A stretch of DNA of 64,000 bases from Cyanobium sp. Cruz-8D1 (lineage in GTDB: Bacteria > Cyanobacteriota > Cyanobacteriia > PCC-6307 > Cyanobiaceae), in the NCBI RefSeq assembly GCF_024345975.1, contig NZ_JAGQCD010000006.1:1-64000 (forward strand). Reading direction: 5' to 3'. Shown here in pieces: positions 20,952 to 30,070 of the stretch (within the stretch, counting starts at the first letter, position 1; the number at the start of each line of letters is the position of its first letter). Position numbers and translations under genes: made by a program. Under the pieces are notes generated by a model that made no database searches, was not told where the DNA came from, and saw only the letters and a program-made list of their open reading frames with translations.

Positions 20952-21224
20952 GTCCGTCAGTTCGTGCACAGGCGGACCGCGGCGCTGAGCAAGGACCGAG
21001 AGGATCTTCACGCCATCAGCCTGGCCCGTTCCATGGGGTTGCGCACGATCGCCGAAGGGGTGGAAACCCCGGCCCAGCTGGCCCTGCTGCGCCGGTTCGG
21101 CTGTGATGAGATTCAGGACTATCTGCTGAGCCAGCCCCTGCCCCAGGCGGCCTTCATCCGGGTCATAGAGCAAGCCGTTGCCTTCTCCCTGCCGTCCCCT
21201 CCATCAGGGGAGCAGATCCCCTAG
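20952..21224 (+). pseudogene. C-terminal relic of an EAL-domain phosphodiesterase
   Basis: The translation holds the end of an EAL (c-di-GMP phosphodiesterase) domain: AISLARSMGLRTIAEGVETP, then AQLALLRRFGCDEIQDYLL and SQPLPQAAF. The EGVET block and the C-D-E-x-Q-x-Y-L-L block are hallmarks of this domain's last third. Everything upstream, including the EAL motif and metal-binding residues, is missing; the bases before VRQFVHRR give no domain-like protein. The fragment cannot be catalytic. It runs into the end of folD on the other strand. Confidence 0.75.
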
Positions 21225-22082
21225 GGGATGCTCCAGGCCGTGGCGATAGCACCAGGCCACCACCGTGTTGACCAGCAGCATGGCCACGGTCATCGGCCCC
21301 ACCCCACCCGGCACCGGCGTGATGGCGGCTGCCAGGGGCTCGACCGTCTCGTAATCCACGTCGCCGCAGAGCTTCCCCTCCAGCCGGTGGATGCCCACAT
21401 CCACCACCACCGCCCCCGGTTTGACATGCATCGCGCCGATGAGCCGGGGGCGGCCGGCCGCCACCACCAGCAGATCGGCCTGGCGGGTCACCTCGGCCAG
21501 ATGATGGGTGCGGGAATGGGCCACGGTGACGGTGGCGTCGGCCGCCTGGAGCATCAGGGCCATCGGCTTGCCCACCAGGATGCTGCGGCCGACCACCACC
21601 GCCTGGGCCCCGGCGATCGGCACGTCGGCGCTGCGCAGCATGGCCATCACCCCGGCCGGCGTGCAGCTGCGCGGGCCCCGCTCCCCCTTCAGCAGCCGGC
21701 CCAGGTTGAGGGTGTGCAGACCATCGGCATCCTTGTCCGGGTCGATGGCCGCCAACAGGGGTTCTTCCGCCAGTCCCTCCGGCAGCGGCAGTTGCAGCAG
21801 GATGCCGTCGACCGTCGGGTCGGCGTTGAGGCGTCGGATCAGGGCCAGCACCTCCTCGGCCGGGGTGTCCGCCGCCAGATGGCCGCCATGGCTGCTGATG
21901 CCGACGCGGCCGCAGGCTTTTTCCTTGTTGGCGACATAGACGCCGCTGGCGGGGTCATCCCCCACCCGCAGCACCGCCAGACCCGGGGCCCGTCCTGCCG
22001 CCGCCAGGCCTTCGCTGATCACGGCGCTCAGGCGGCGTTCAATCTCCGCCGCCAGTCGCCGGCCGTCGAGAAGGGTGGCCAT
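21204..22082 (-). CDS. folD: bifunctional methylenetetrahydrofolate dehydrogenase / cyclohydrolase
   Basis: Interconverts 5,10-methylene- and 10-formyl-tetrahydrofolate through the methenyl form using NADP+, supplying one-carbon units. The 292-residue protein has the catalytic Lys-Tyr region [27 protein letters not shown], the nucleotide-binding [17 protein letters not shown] and the C-terminal signature [17 protein letters not shown]. The start [11 protein letters not shown] is standard. Upstream of the crtE operon on the same strand, it is separated from it by the EAL relic. Its 10-formyl product is the donor that sugar formyltransferases use. Confidence 0.96.
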   Translation of the reverse strand: MATLLDGRRLAAEIERRLSAVISEGLAAAGRAPGLAVLRVGDDPASGVYVANKEKACGRVGISSHGGHLAADTPAEEVLALIRRLNADPTVDGILLQLPLPEGLAEEPLLAAIDPDKDADGLHTLNLGRLLKGERGPRSCTPAGVMAMLRSADVPIAGAQAVVVGRSILVGKPMALMLQAADATVTVAHSRTHHLAEVTRQADLLVVAAGRPRLIGAMHVKPGAVVVDVGIHRLEGKLCGDVDYETVEPLAAAITPVPGGVGPMTVAMLLVNTVVAWCYRHGLEHPLGDLLP

Positions 22083-22164
22083 GGGGAGAACGCGTTGCCG
22101 ACCCCCAGCATGCACGCAGCAACTCCCTGATGGAGGTTCCGCTCTTGTTGGCTAGCGTGAGTGG

Positions 22165-24255
22165 ATGGAAGTGGGGCTGCGGCGGATCAGGGGACTCTGG
22201 CGCCAGCTGCTGCGGCTCGAGCGTCCTCGCCAGGCCCTGGTGGCCTGGCGCAGCGGGGGCTCCCTGCTTGTGTTGTTGTGCTGCCTCCTGGTGGCGCTGC
22301 TCACCAGCTGGCCCTGGTTGGTGGAGCCCAACCTGCGTCCGGGGATGGCGGCCCCCTTCACCGCCCGGGCGCCCGCCGATGCCACGGTCATCGACAGCAC
22401 CGATCTGGAGCAGCGCCGCAGCCAGATGCTGCCGCGCAGCCAGGTTCAGGTGGTCGACCCCCTGGCCAGCGAGGCCTTGGTGCAACGGCTGGAGCAACGC
22501 CTGCAGAACGTGCGCGAGAAGGTGGCTGACGACCAGCCCCGCCCCGACTCCCTCAACCTCACCGAAGAGGAGCGCCGCTGGCTGACGGGGCTGACGCCTC
22601 CGGAACTGATGCGTTGGAAGGTCTCCCTGCGTCGGGCCCAGCAGCGCATGCTCAGCCAGGGCGTTGTGGCCAGCCTGTCCGAGGGCCAGCTGCTGCAGGC
22701 CTCGGTGCTGCAGCTCAACAACCTCCAACCACCAGCCCGCAGCCTGGGCAGCCGCCTGCTGGCCAGCAGCCTGCAGGGACGCACCAACCTGCGCAGTGAC
22801 AGCTTCCTCAGCCAGCGCCGGATCGAGGACCTGCTCACCCGCCAGGGGCTGCCCACGATCCGGGTGAGGAAGAACGACCTGATCACCCGTCAGGGGGAGG
22901 CGATCAGCCCCCAGTCCTTCGATGTGCTGGAACACTTCGACCTGGTCAATCACCGCCCCCGCCCCGTGGCCTGGCTGGTCCGCTTCAGTGAAGCCCTCGC
23001 GGCTTGCGGCGTGATGCTGCTGGTGATGCGCCGCTGGCGGGCCAGCCTCGAACCGCGTCAGGCCCTGCTGGCGCTGGCGATGCTGGTGCTCGTGCAGGGC
23101 TGCAAGCTCTGGCTGGGTAACCAGGTGAGCCCCCTGGCCCTGCTGGTTCCCCCCACCCTGCTCCTCTCCCAGGGCCTGGGCACGGCGGCCGGCCTGGCCT
23201 GGCTGGCCGTGGCCGCCATGCTCTGGCCGGTGCCGGTGCAGGGCCTGCTGGTGCCCCAGCTGGGGGTGGCGGCCCTGGTGGCGGCGATCGCGGCCGTGCT
23301 TGCCGGGCGCCAACGCAACCGGGCCCAGCTGCTGCAGCTGGCCCTGTTGCTCCCGGTCGGTGCCGTTCTGCTGCAGTGGCTGTTGATCCAGATGTTCAAC
23401 CTCCGCGCCCTGGACACCACCCCGGGACCGTTCAGCGGCAGTGACCTGCTCCAGGAAGCCCTGCTGGTGACGGGGCTGCTGATGGCGGGTCTGCTGCTGG
23501 CGCCCCTGGTGGAAAGCTTCTTCGGCTTGCTGACCCGGGCCAGGCTGATGGAACTGGCCGACCTGGAACGCCCCCTGCTGCGGCGGCTGTCGATGGAGGC
23601 GCCGGGCACCTTCGAGCACACCCTGATGATCTGCGGTCTGGCGGAGGAGGGGGCCCGCGCCATCCAGGCCGATGTGGATCTGATCCGCACCGGAGCCCTG
23701 TATCACGATGTCGGCAAGCTGCATGGTCCCCAATGGTTCATCGAGAACCAGGAGCACGGCGCCAACCCCCACGACGAACTCGACGATCCCTTCGCCAGCG
23801 CCGCCATCCTCCAGGCCCATGTCGACGAGGGCCTCAAGCTGGCCCGTCGCTACCGGCTTCCCCGTCCCCTCGCGGATTTCATCCCCGAGCACCAGGGCAG
23901 GCTCAAGATGGGGTACTTCCTCTACCAGGCCAAGGAGCGGGATCCAACGGTCAGGGAAGAGCAGTTTCGCTACCGCGGCCCTGCCCCCCGCAGCCGCGAG
24001 ACGGCGATCCTGATGCTGGCCGATGGCTGCGAGGCCGCCCTGCGCTCCCTGCCGCCGGGCACCAGTGAGTCGGAGGCCCAGGCGATGGTGCGACGCCTCG
24101 TCGAAGCCAGGCAGAACGATGGCCAGCTCGATGGCAGCGGCATCTCCCGGGCCGAGCTGGAACTGGTGATCAGGGCTTTTGTGCGGGTCTGGCGGCGCAT
24201 GCGCCACCGGCGCATTCCCTACCCCATCTCGCCCCGCAAGGCCTTCAGCGCCTGA
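22165..24255 (+). CDS. 7TM-HD family phosphodiesterase (PgpH-like)
   Basis: A 696-residue membrane protein. One N-terminal helix (about 35-52) is followed by an extracytoplasmic domain (about 55-270), a bundle of about seven helices (275-455), and a cytosolic HD domain with H485 (FEHTL), H514-D515 (YHDVGKL), H531 and H576 (PEHQG). This is the architecture of PgpH, a c-di-AMP phosphodiesterase of Firmicutes, and cyanobacterial homologs are thought to act on c-di-AMP. Substrate here is inferred from family. It is divergent from folD across 82 bases, and its 3' end overlaps the convergent crcB gene by eleven bases. Confidence 0.88.
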   Translation: MEVGLRRIRGLWRQLLRLERPRQALVAWRSGGSLLVLLCCLLVALLTSWPWLVEPNLRPGMAAPFTARAPADATVIDSTDLEQRRSQMLPRSQVQVVDPLASEALVQRLEQRLQNVREKVADDQPRPDSLNLTEEERRWLTGLTPPELMRWKVSLRRAQQRMLSQGVVASLSEGQLLQASVLQLNNLQPPARSLGSRLLASSLQGRTNLRSDSFLSQRRIEDLLTRQGLPTIRVRKNDLITRQGEAISPQSFDVLEHFDLVNHRPRPVAWLVRFSEALAACGVMLLVMRRWRASLEPRQALLALAMLVLVQGCKLWLGNQVSPLALLVPPTLLLSQGLGTAAGLAWLAVAAMLWPVPVQGLLVPQLGVAALVAAIAAVLAGRQRNRAQLLQLALLLPVGAVLLQWLLIQMFNLRALDTTPGPFSGSDLLQEALLVTGLLMAGLLLAPLVESFFGLLTRARLMELADLERPLLRRLSMEAPGTFEHTLMICGLAEEGARAIQADVDLIRTGALYHDVGKLHGPQWFIENQEHGANPHDELDDPFASAAILQAHVDEGLKLARRYRLPRPLADFIPEHQGRLKMGYFLYQAKERDPTVREEQFRYRGPAPRSRETAILMLADGCEAALRSLPPGTSESEAQAMVRRLVEARQNDGQLDGSGISRAELELVIRAFVRVWRRMRHRRIPYPISPRKAFSA

Positions 24256-24664
24256 ACCAGCGGCCTACCACCAGACCCACGCTCACCGCCACCAGCCCCC
24301 CCAGCAGGCTGATCAGCACGACGATCAGCGCTTCGTCGGGGCGCCCGCGGCGCAGGGCCAGGCTGATCTGCAGCATCCAGCTGCTGAAGGTGGTGAGCGA
24401 TCCGCAGAAGCCGATGCCCCCCAGCAGCATCAGCCTGGGGCGAGGGGCCGGCTGCGCCGCGATCACGCCGATCAGGAACGTTCCGAGCAGGTTGGCGATC
24501 AGATCGAACTCGATCAGCCCGGCGTGACCCCCCATCAGGCCCTTGCCAAGGTCCTCCAGGTGCCAGCGCAGCAGGGCTCCGGGCACGGCTCCGGTGGCCA
24601 CCAACAGCAGGTCCCGTGCCTCGCGGCGCAGGGCGGCATGGCCTCCGGTCGGGGACGTTGCCAT
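24245..24664 (-). CDS. crcB: fluoride channel CrcB/Fluc, copy 1
   Basis: A 139-residue, four-helix fluoride channel subunit that exports F- from the cytosol. The family blocks GAVPGALLRWHLE, LIANLLGTFLIGVI and the channel motif GFCGSLTTFSSWMLQ are all visible. CrcB proteins act as antiparallel dimers, either of one protein or of a pair of divergent genes. A second crcB lies eight bases upstream on the same strand, so the two probably form a heterodimer. It overlaps the 3' end of the 7TM-HD gene. Confidence 0.92.
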   Translation of the reverse strand: MATSPTGGHAALRREARDLLLVATGAVPGALLRWHLEDLGKGLMGGHAGLIEFDLIANLLGTFLIGVIAAQPAPRPRLMLLGGIGFCGSLTTFSSWMLQISLALRRGRPDEALIVVLISLLGGLVAVSVGLVVGRWFRR

Positions 24665-24672
24665 GGCGTGTC

Positions 24673-25056
24673 CTAGGAGCTGCCCAGGGCCAGGCCGGCA
24701 GCCACGGCCAGCAGTCCCCCCAGCACCGAACCGCCACAGAGCAGCACGGCCTCCCGGCGTTGGTGCCGGTCCAGGGTGGCGTGCAGTTCGGCGATCCAGG
24801 TGGAGAAGGTGCTGAAGCTGCCCAGAAATCCCGTGCCCAGCAGCAGCAGGGTGCGCCCGGCTGCCAGGCCGCAACTGGACTGCAGACTCACCAGCAGGCC
24901 GATGGCGAAGCAGGCGATCAGATTCACCCCGAAGGTGCCCCAGTGCTTGCGGGGCAGCATCGGCTCGAAATGGTTGATGACCCGGAAGCGCAACAAGGCC
25001 CCCGGCACCGCGCCGATCGCCACGAACAGGGCGTCGTTGCCCCCCGCTGCCGCCAT
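24673..25056 (-). CDS. crcB: fluoride channel CrcB/Fluc, copy 2
   Basis: A 127-residue four-helix partner of the other CrcB. It has GAVPGALLRFRVIN, GTFGVNLIACFAIGLL and the channel motif GTGFLGSFSTFSTWIAELH, with the Phe-rich T-F-S-T block of the ion pathway. The start MAAAGGNDALFV is two bases from the end of the SemiSWEET gene, so the order SemiSWEET - crcB2 - crcB1 forms a compact operon. The two copies are clearly diverged, as expected for opposite membrane orientations. I looked for a fluoride riboswitch upstream and saw none. Confidence 0.92.
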   Translation of the reverse strand: MAAAGGNDALFVAIGAVPGALLRFRVINHFEPMLPRKHWGTFGVNLIACFAIGLLVSLQSSCGLAAGRTLLLLGTGFLGSFSTFSTWIAELHATLDRHQRREAVLLCGGSVLGGLLAVAAGLALGSS

Positions 25057-25057
25057 C

Positions 25058-25363
25058 TCAGCCTTTCCCCCGGGGACCACGGCCCCAGCGTTCTCGCCCG
25101 TCCAGCAGCGCCCGCAGCTTGCGCTCCAGCACCACCGTCGCCGGCACCAGGGTGATCAGATTGGCGGCGATCAGCGGCCCATCGGCCTTGAGCAGCCCGT
25201 AGACGGCCCAGGCCAGGATCCCCAGGGTGAACAGGCCGTACATCCGCAGCGAAATGGCGCTGGTGTCACCGCTGCGCACGGTCTTCACGGCCTGGGGGAA
25301 CAGGCTGAGGGTGGTTAACGTCGCGGCCCCATAGCCAAGGGCACTCACCGCGATGGACTCCAT
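25058..25363 (-). CDS. SemiSWEET (MtN3/PQ-loop) transporter
   Basis: A 101-residue, three-helix protein of the bacterial SemiSWEET family, which dimerises to form a sugar uniporter. The PQ-loop is visible in LSLFPQAVKTVRSGDTSAIS, and the later block MYGLFTLGILAWAVYGLL and NLITLVPATVVLERKL match the family. Substrate is unknown; bacterial members have been shown to move glucose or sucrose. It heads an operon with the two fluoride channel genes, an association without an obvious functional reason. The gene is divergent from the ATP-grasp gene across 51 bases. Confidence 0.88.
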   Translation of the reverse strand: MESIAVSALGYGAATLTTLSLFPQAVKTVRSGDTSAISLRMYGLFTLGILAWAVYGLLKADGPLIAANLITLVPATVVLERKLRALLDGRERWGRGPRGKG

Positions 25364-25414
25364 TGGCGCTGGCCGCTGTTGGGAGCAGCATGACGACATT
25401 CCGCCCCATGCGCC

Positions 25415-26947
25415 GTGGTCCTCAGCTTCCGCGACCTGCAGAAGCAGCTGCAGGCCCCCTGGGGCCGGGAGCATGGCGACGCCGGTACCGGCTCGGCCGG
25501 CGCGGACTTCGATCTGCTCATGGTGCCCTCGCTCACCATGGACCCCTCCCAGCTGGCCCTGGTGACGGGGGCCCACCACTACGAGGAGCGGCAGCTGTTC
25601 TCCCTGATGCGGCTGCGCAATCCCGGAGTGCAGGTGGTCTACGTCACCAGCAAGTTGCTGCCCGAACTGGTGGTGGACGCGGTGCTGGAGCTGATGCCAG
25701 GCGTCCCCACCTCCCATGCCCGCCGGCGGCTGCACCTGTTCGACACCGACGACGGTTCCGCCCGACCCCTGACCCAGAAGCTGCTGGAGCGTCCGGCCCT
25801 GCTGGGGAGGATCCGGGAACGGCTACGGCCCGGCCGCAGCTTCATCAACTGCTACGTGGTGACGGAGCTGGAGAAGACGCTCTCCGAACGCCTGCAGGTG
25901 CCTTTGCTGGGCACCGATCCGGCCCTGGGCTACTGGGGCACCAAGGCCGGCAGCCGGGAACTGTTCGCCCGCTGCGGCGTTCCCCATCCCCCCGGCAGCG
26001 GGCTGGCCCACAGCCCCGGGGATCTGGCCGAGGCGGTGGCCGATCTCTGGGACTCGCACCCCGAACTGGGCGGTTGCGTCATCAAGCTGAACGAGGGCTT
26101 CAGCGGTGAAGGCAATGCCCGGCTCGACTTCACTCCCCTGGCCCTGGCCGGCCTCTCCAGGCGGGAGCGGGTCGCCCGGCTCGCTGAGGCCCTGGAGGGC
26201 CTGCCGATGCCGGCGGCCGCCTGGAAGGAGCTGCTGGCCCAGCAGGGGGCCCTGGCCGAGGCCTGGCTGGAGGGTGGAGAGGTGCTGCGTTCGCCGAGCG
26301 TGCAGGGCACCATCCACCCAGGGGGGATGGTGGAGGTGCTTTCCACCCATGAGCAGATCCTCGGTGGCGCCGGCGGCCAGACCTACCTGGGCTGCTGCTT
26401 CCCCGCCGCCGAGCCCTACCGGGTGGCGCTGATGCAGCACGGCCAGGCCATTGGGCAGGCCCTCGCCGCTGAAGGGGCCCTGGAGCGCTATGGGGTCGAC
26501 TTCATCGCCCGCCGCTTTGCTGAGGACTGGGACCTGCAGGCCATCGAAGTCAACCTGCGCCAGGGCGGCACCACCCATCCCTTCATGGCCCTGCGGGCCA
26601 TCACCGCCGGCAGCCTCGAGCCCAGCACGGGTCGCTTCCTCTCCCCCACGGGGCAACCGCTGCACTACCGCGCCACCGACAATTTCAGCGACCCCCGCCT
26701 GCGGGGCCTGATGCCCCTCGACCTGATCGACATCGTGGCGGAGGCCGGCCTGCACTACGACCCCGCCCGCTTGCAAGGCAGCGTCTTCCATCTGCTGGGC
26801 TGCCTCTCGGAGTTCGGCAAGCTGGGCATGACCTGCATCGGCCGGGATCCGGAGCAGGCCTCGGCCGTCTACCGCTCCACCGTGGCGGAGCTGCTGGCCG
26901 GCGCCAGTGTCCGCAGCGGGGCTCCCCTTCCCCTCTCTGTCGGCTGA
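25415..26947 (+). CDS. PGM1-like ATP-grasp peptide ligase
   Basis: A 510-residue cytosolic ATP-grasp ligase resembling the PGM1 family (named for the pheganomycin peptide ligase). The N-terminal pre-ATP-grasp part includes FDLLMVPSLTMD and NPGVQVVYVTSKLLPE. The ATP-grasp core has LLGTDPALGYWGTKAGSREL, GGCVIKLNEGFSGEGNARL (nucleotide and Mg region), VEVLSTHEQILGG and the metal-binding LQAIEVNLRQGGTTHP. The C-terminal cap carries SVFHLLGCLSEFGKLGMTCIG. It should join a carboxylate to an amine with ATP cleavage; the substrates are unknown. The start codon is GTG. A small membrane coiled-coil protein follows 23 bases later. Confidence 0.85.
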   Translation: MVLSFRDLQKQLQAPWGREHGDAGTGSAGADFDLLMVPSLTMDPSQLALVTGAHHYEERQLFSLMRLRNPGVQVVYVTSKLLPELVVDAVLELMPGVPTSHARRRLHLFDTDDGSARPLTQKLLERPALLGRIRERLRPGRSFINCYVVTELEKTLSERLQVPLLGTDPALGYWGTKAGSRELFARCGVPHPPGSGLAHSPGDLAEAVADLWDSHPELGGCVIKLNEGFSGEGNARLDFTPLALAGLSRRERVARLAEALEGLPMPAAAWKELLAQQGALAEAWLEGGEVLRSPSVQGTIHPGGMVEVLSTHEQILGGAGGQTYLGCCFPAAEPYRVALMQHGQAIGQALAAEGALERYGVDFIARRFAEDWDLQAIEVNLRQGGTTHPFMALRAITAGSLEPSTGRFLSPTGQPLHYRATDNFSDPRLRGLMPLDLIDIVAEAGLHYDPARLQGSVFHLLGCLSEFGKLGMTCIGRDPEQASAVYRSTVAELLAGASVRSGAPLPLSVG

Positions 26948-26970
26948 CGGCCAGGCCCGCGCAGGCCAGC

Positions 26971-27489
26971 ATGGATCAGCACAGGGGGCGCATGGTCTCG
27001 ATCACTGACCGCGACGACGACGGCGCCAGGCGCCCTCCCCAGGCGCCCCCAGGCCCGCCGATCTGGACCGGCTGGTTGCAGCTCGGGCTGAGCACCATGC
27101 TGGCGGTGCTGTTTCTGGTGATCCTGAGCAAGGCGCAGGAGCAGAGCCAGCGGCTGATGCGGCTGGAGCAGCGCCTGCAGGGATTGGAGAACAGCCGCGC
27201 CCTCGATCGCACCTCCGTGCTGGAGGAGCAGCAGCGAGCGATGCTGGGACGCCTGCAAACGCTCGAGACCAGCGCCCAGCGGCTCGAGGCCCTGGAGCGG
27301 CAGCAGGAGCAATGGCGATCCGCCCTGGCCGACATGCAGGGCCGCGCCGTGCGGCGCCCCCAGGCGGATCCGGACTTTTTTCCCGCTGTGCCGCTGCCGT
27401 CCTCAGGACCCGCCGGCCGCCCCAGCCCACCGGCCGCCGACCGCGGCGATGGCGGCGTTCTGCGCCCCCCAGCGCCTGGAAGCCCCTGA
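26971..27489 (+). CDS. membrane-anchored coiled-coil protein, hypothetical
   Basis: A 172-residue protein with a charged, Pro-rich cytosolic N-terminus (1-30), one membrane helix (about 34-53, WLQLGLSTMLAVLFLVILSK), a heptad-type coiled coil rich in Leu, Gln and Glu (about 55-120), and a Pro/Ala-rich tail. No enzyme motif. An ATG at codon 8 (26992) is a possible start. Its close spacing to the PGM1-like ligase suggests co-transcription and perhaps a scaffold role, but this is only context. Confidence 0.65.
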   Translation: MDQHRGRMVSITDRDDDGARRPPQAPPGPPIWTGWLQLGLSTMLAVLFLVILSKAQEQSQRLMRLEQRLQGLENSRALDRTSVLEEQQRAMLGRLQTLETSAQRLEALERQQEQWRSALADMQGRAVRRPQADPDFFPAVPLPSSGPAGRPSPPAADRGDGGVLRPPAPGSP

Positions 27490-27514
27490 GGGCCACCCAC
27501 GCTGACAGGGTGCT

Positions 27515-28351
27515 TCAGCCCTTCACCGCATCACCACTGGCGCTGGGCAGGATGTAGCGCTGCAGCAGCACGAACAGCAGCAACACCGGCAGGATCGAGA
27601 TCACCGAGCCTGCGGCGACCAGGCGCCAGTCGAGGGAGAAACTGCTGGCCAGCTGCTGCAGCCCCAGGGGCAAGGTGTAGAGAGTGGGGTCGTCGAGAAT
27701 GATCAGCGGCCAGAGGAAATCACTCCAGGTGCCGATGAACACGAACATCGCCAGGGTGATCAGGTCGGCCCGGGCCGCCGGCAGCATCACGTTCCACCAC
27801 TCACCGATGGGGGTGCAGCCGTCGATCCGGGCCGCTTCTTCCAGTTCCACCGGCACCGCCAGGAAGCTCTGGCGCAGCAGGAAGATGCCGAAGGCCGTGG
27901 CGGCCTGGGGCACAATCAGGGCCCAGAGCGTGTTGCGCAGACCGATCTGCACCATCAGCAGATACAGCGGGATCATCACCACCTGGAAGGGGATCAGGAT
28001 CGTGGCCACAACCAGGGCCAGCACCAGGCCCCTGCCGCGGAAGCGCATCCGCGCCAGGGGGTAGGCCGCCAGGGAGCAGAACAGCAGGTTGGCCAGCACC
28101 GCCAGCGCGCTGACGATCGTGCTGTTGAGCAGGTAGGTGCCCATGGGGTTGGCGGCGAACAGGCGCCCGTAGGCCTCCAGGCTCGGCTGGCTCGGCAGCA
28201 GGGCCGGGGGGCTGGTGAAGATGTTTTCCGCCGGCCCCTTGAGGGAGGTGCTGACCAGCCACAGCAGGGGCAGCAGCAGCAGCACAGCCACCAGCAGCAG
28301 CAGGGCGAGCTGCAGGCCGGTAGCCAGCGAAGAGCGGTTGGGGGCGTTCAC
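27515..28351 (-). CDS. carbohydrate ABC transporter permease, MalG type
   Basis: A 278-residue permease with six membrane helices and the EAA loop [21 protein letters not shown], which docks the ATPase. The family is the CUT1 sugar permeases (MalG, UgpE, GgtD); TIWALIVPQ-like and [14 protein letters not shown] blocks support this. The expected partners, a MalF-type permease, a binding protein and an ATPase, are not in the window. The GTG start overlaps the leuA stop by four bases (GTGA), so its translation is probably coupled to leuA. In cyanobacteria a compatible-solute (glucosylglycerol/sucrose) or sugar role is plausible but unproven. Confidence 0.88.
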   Translation of the reverse strand: MNAPNRSSLATGLQLALLLLVAVLLLLPLLWLVSTSLKGPAENIFTSPPALLPSQPSLEAYGRLFAANPMGTYLLNSTIVSALAVLANLLFCSLAAYPLARMRFRGRGLVLALVVATILIPFQVVMIPLYLLMVQIGLRNTLWALIVPQAATAFGIFLLRQSFLAVPVELEEAARIDGCTPIGEWWNVMLPAARADLITLAMFVFIGTWSDFLWPLIILDDPTLYTLPLGLQQLASSFSLDWRLVAAGSVISILPVLLLFVLLQRYILPSASGDAVKG

Positions 28352-29973
28352 AGACGCGGCAGTTCAGCCACCGGAAGCGGGGTCTTCTGGGGGTGGAGCG
28401 GGGCGCGCTGGCTGCCGGAGACGAGCCGGTTGAGGGCGTTGACGAAGGCCTGCGCTGCCGCCACGACGATGTCGGTGTCGGCGGCATGGCCCGAATAGAG
28501 CACCCCCTGGTGGCGCAGGCGGATGGTCACCTCACCCATGGCGTCGATGCCCTCGGTGACGGACTTGATGCTGAATTCCACCAGTTCGTTCGGCACCTGG
28601 GCCAGGTGGTTGAGCGCCTGGCAGACCGCATCCACCGGACCGGTGCCGATGGCCGCCTCGGTCAGGTCGATGCCGTCCCCATCCCGCAGGGTGACGGTGG
28701 CGGTGGGCTGCAGGTTGGTGCCGCAACTCACCTGCACCGATTGCAGCACGTAGCGGGGGCCGTCCTGTTGCTGCACCTGTTCGCTGACGATCGCTTCGAG
28801 ATCCCGGTCGGTGATCTCCCGCTTGCGGTCGGCCAGCTCCTTGAAGCGGGTGAAGGCGTCGTCGAGATCGTGGCGCTCCAGGGTGTAGCCGAGCTCCTCC
28901 AGCCGGGCACGGAAGGCGCTGCGGCCGGAGAGCTTGCCGAGGGAAATCCGGTTGTCGGCCAGGCCGACGGTGCGGGCATCGATGATCTCGTAGGTGAGCC
29001 GGTGCTTGAGCACGCCGTCCTGGTGGATACCGGACTCATGGGCGAAGGCATTGGCACCCACGATCGCCTTGTTGGGCTGCACGGCCATGCCGGTGAGATT
29101 GGAGACCAGCCGGGAGGTCTTGGTGATCTCCTCGGTGCGCACGTTGGTGAGGGAATCGCGTTGCTCGGCCGGCCGGCCCAGGAACGGGTTGAAGTAGCTG
29201 CGGCGGACGTGCAGGGCCATGACCAGCTCCTCAAGGGAGGCGTTGCCTGCCCGTTCGCCGATGCCGTTGATGGTGCATTCCAGCTGGCGAGCACCGTTCT
29301 TGACGGCCTCAAGAAAATTGGCAACGGCCAGCCCCAGATCGTTGTGCCCATGCACCGAGATCACCGCCTGGTCGATGTTGGGCACCGAACGGTTGATGCC
29401 GGCGATGATCGCGCCGAATTCGGCCGGGGTGGTGTATCCCACCGTGTCGGGGATGTTAATGGTGGTGGCGCCGGCGTTGATCGCCGCCTCGATCACCTGG
29501 TGCATGAACGCAGGGTCGCTGCGGCCGGCGTCCTCGCAGGAGAACTCCACGTCCTCCACCAGGGAGCGGGCATAGGCCACCATCTCCGCGGTGATGGCGA
29601 GCACCTCGGCGCGGGTCTTGCGCAGCTTGTGCTCGAGGTGGATGTCGCTGGTGGCGATGAAGGTATGGATGCGCCGGTGGGCGGCGGGGGCCACGGCTTC
29701 GGCGCAGGCCTTGATGTCGCCGCTGGCGGCCCGGGCCAGACCGCAGATCACGGGCCCGTCGGGGGTGCCCACGCTGGCGGCGATCTTTTGAACGGCGTGA
29801 AAATCGCCGCTGCTGGCGAAGGGGAAGCCGGCCTCGATGATGTCCACCCCCAGGCGGGCCAGCTGCTGGGCGATCGCGAGCTTCTCTTCGAGGTTGAGGC
29901 TGGCGCCAGGGGACTGCTCCCCGTCGCGGAGGGTGGTATCGAAGATCAATACCCGGCCGGGATCGCGGGCCAT
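28348..29973 (-). CDS. leuA: 2-isopropylmalate synthase
   Basis: First committed step of leucine synthesis: condenses acetyl-CoA with 2-oxoisovalerate. The 541-residue length is that of the long form with a regulatory domain. The catalytic barrel has [16 protein letters not shown] (about 11-26), [13 protein letters not shown] with metal-binding histidines, and [22 protein letters not shown]-terminal LeuA dimer domain (about 400-520) provides leucine feedback inhibition in this family. It is divergent from the GH57 gene across 97 bases containing two competing hairpins, and is followed by an orphan sugar permease. Confidence 0.96.
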   Translation of the reverse strand: MARDPGRVLIFDTTLRDGEQSPGASLNLEEKLAIAQQLARLGVDIIEAGFPFASSGDFHAVQKIAASVGTPDGPVICGLARAASGDIKACAEAVAPAAHRRIHTFIATSDIHLEHKLRKTRAEVLAITAEMVAYARSLVEDVEFSCEDAGRSDPAFMHQVIEAAINAGATTINIPDTVGYTTPAEFGAIIAGINRSVPNIDQAVISVHGHNDLGLAVANFLEAVKNGARQLECTINGIGERAGNASLEELVMALHVRRSYFNPFLGRPAEQRDSLTNVRTEEITKTSRLVSNLTGMAVQPNKAIVGANAFAHESGIHQDGVLKHRLTYEIIDARTVGLADNRISLGKLSGRSAFRARLEELGYTLERHDLDDAFTRFKELADRKREITDRDLEAIVSEQVQQQDGPRYVLQSVQVSCGTNLQPTATVTLRDGDGIDLTEAAIGTGPVDAVCQALNHLAQVPNELVEFSIKSVTEGIDAMGEVTIRLRHQGVLYSGHAADTDIVVAAAQAFVNALNRLVSGSQRAPLHPQKTPLPVAELPRL

Positions 29974-30011
29974 GGGGTTAAGCGGAACAGCTATGAGTTA
30001 GATCCACTCTA

Positions 30012-30040
30012 GGGGCCGGACGGCCCCGCTCCAGGAGCGG
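30012..30040. promoter_or_regulatory. two overlapping, mutually exclusive hairpins between leuA and the GH57 gene
   Basis: Stem A is GGGGCC (30012-30017) with GGCCCC (30022-30027). Stem B is CCGCTC (30026-30031) with GAGCGG (30035-30040). They share two bases, so both cannot form fully at once. Either strand could use them in a leader RNA. No leader peptide with Leu codons was recognised, so a role in control is only a possibility. Confidence 0.3.
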
Positions 30041-30070
30041 AACGTACAGTGGCTCCACAGAGGTTTCCCC

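Noticed and set aside
25364-25414. Fluoride riboswitch before the SemiSWEET-crcB operon
   Set aside because: The 51-base gap lacks the conserved core and is too short to hold the riboswitch and a promoter.
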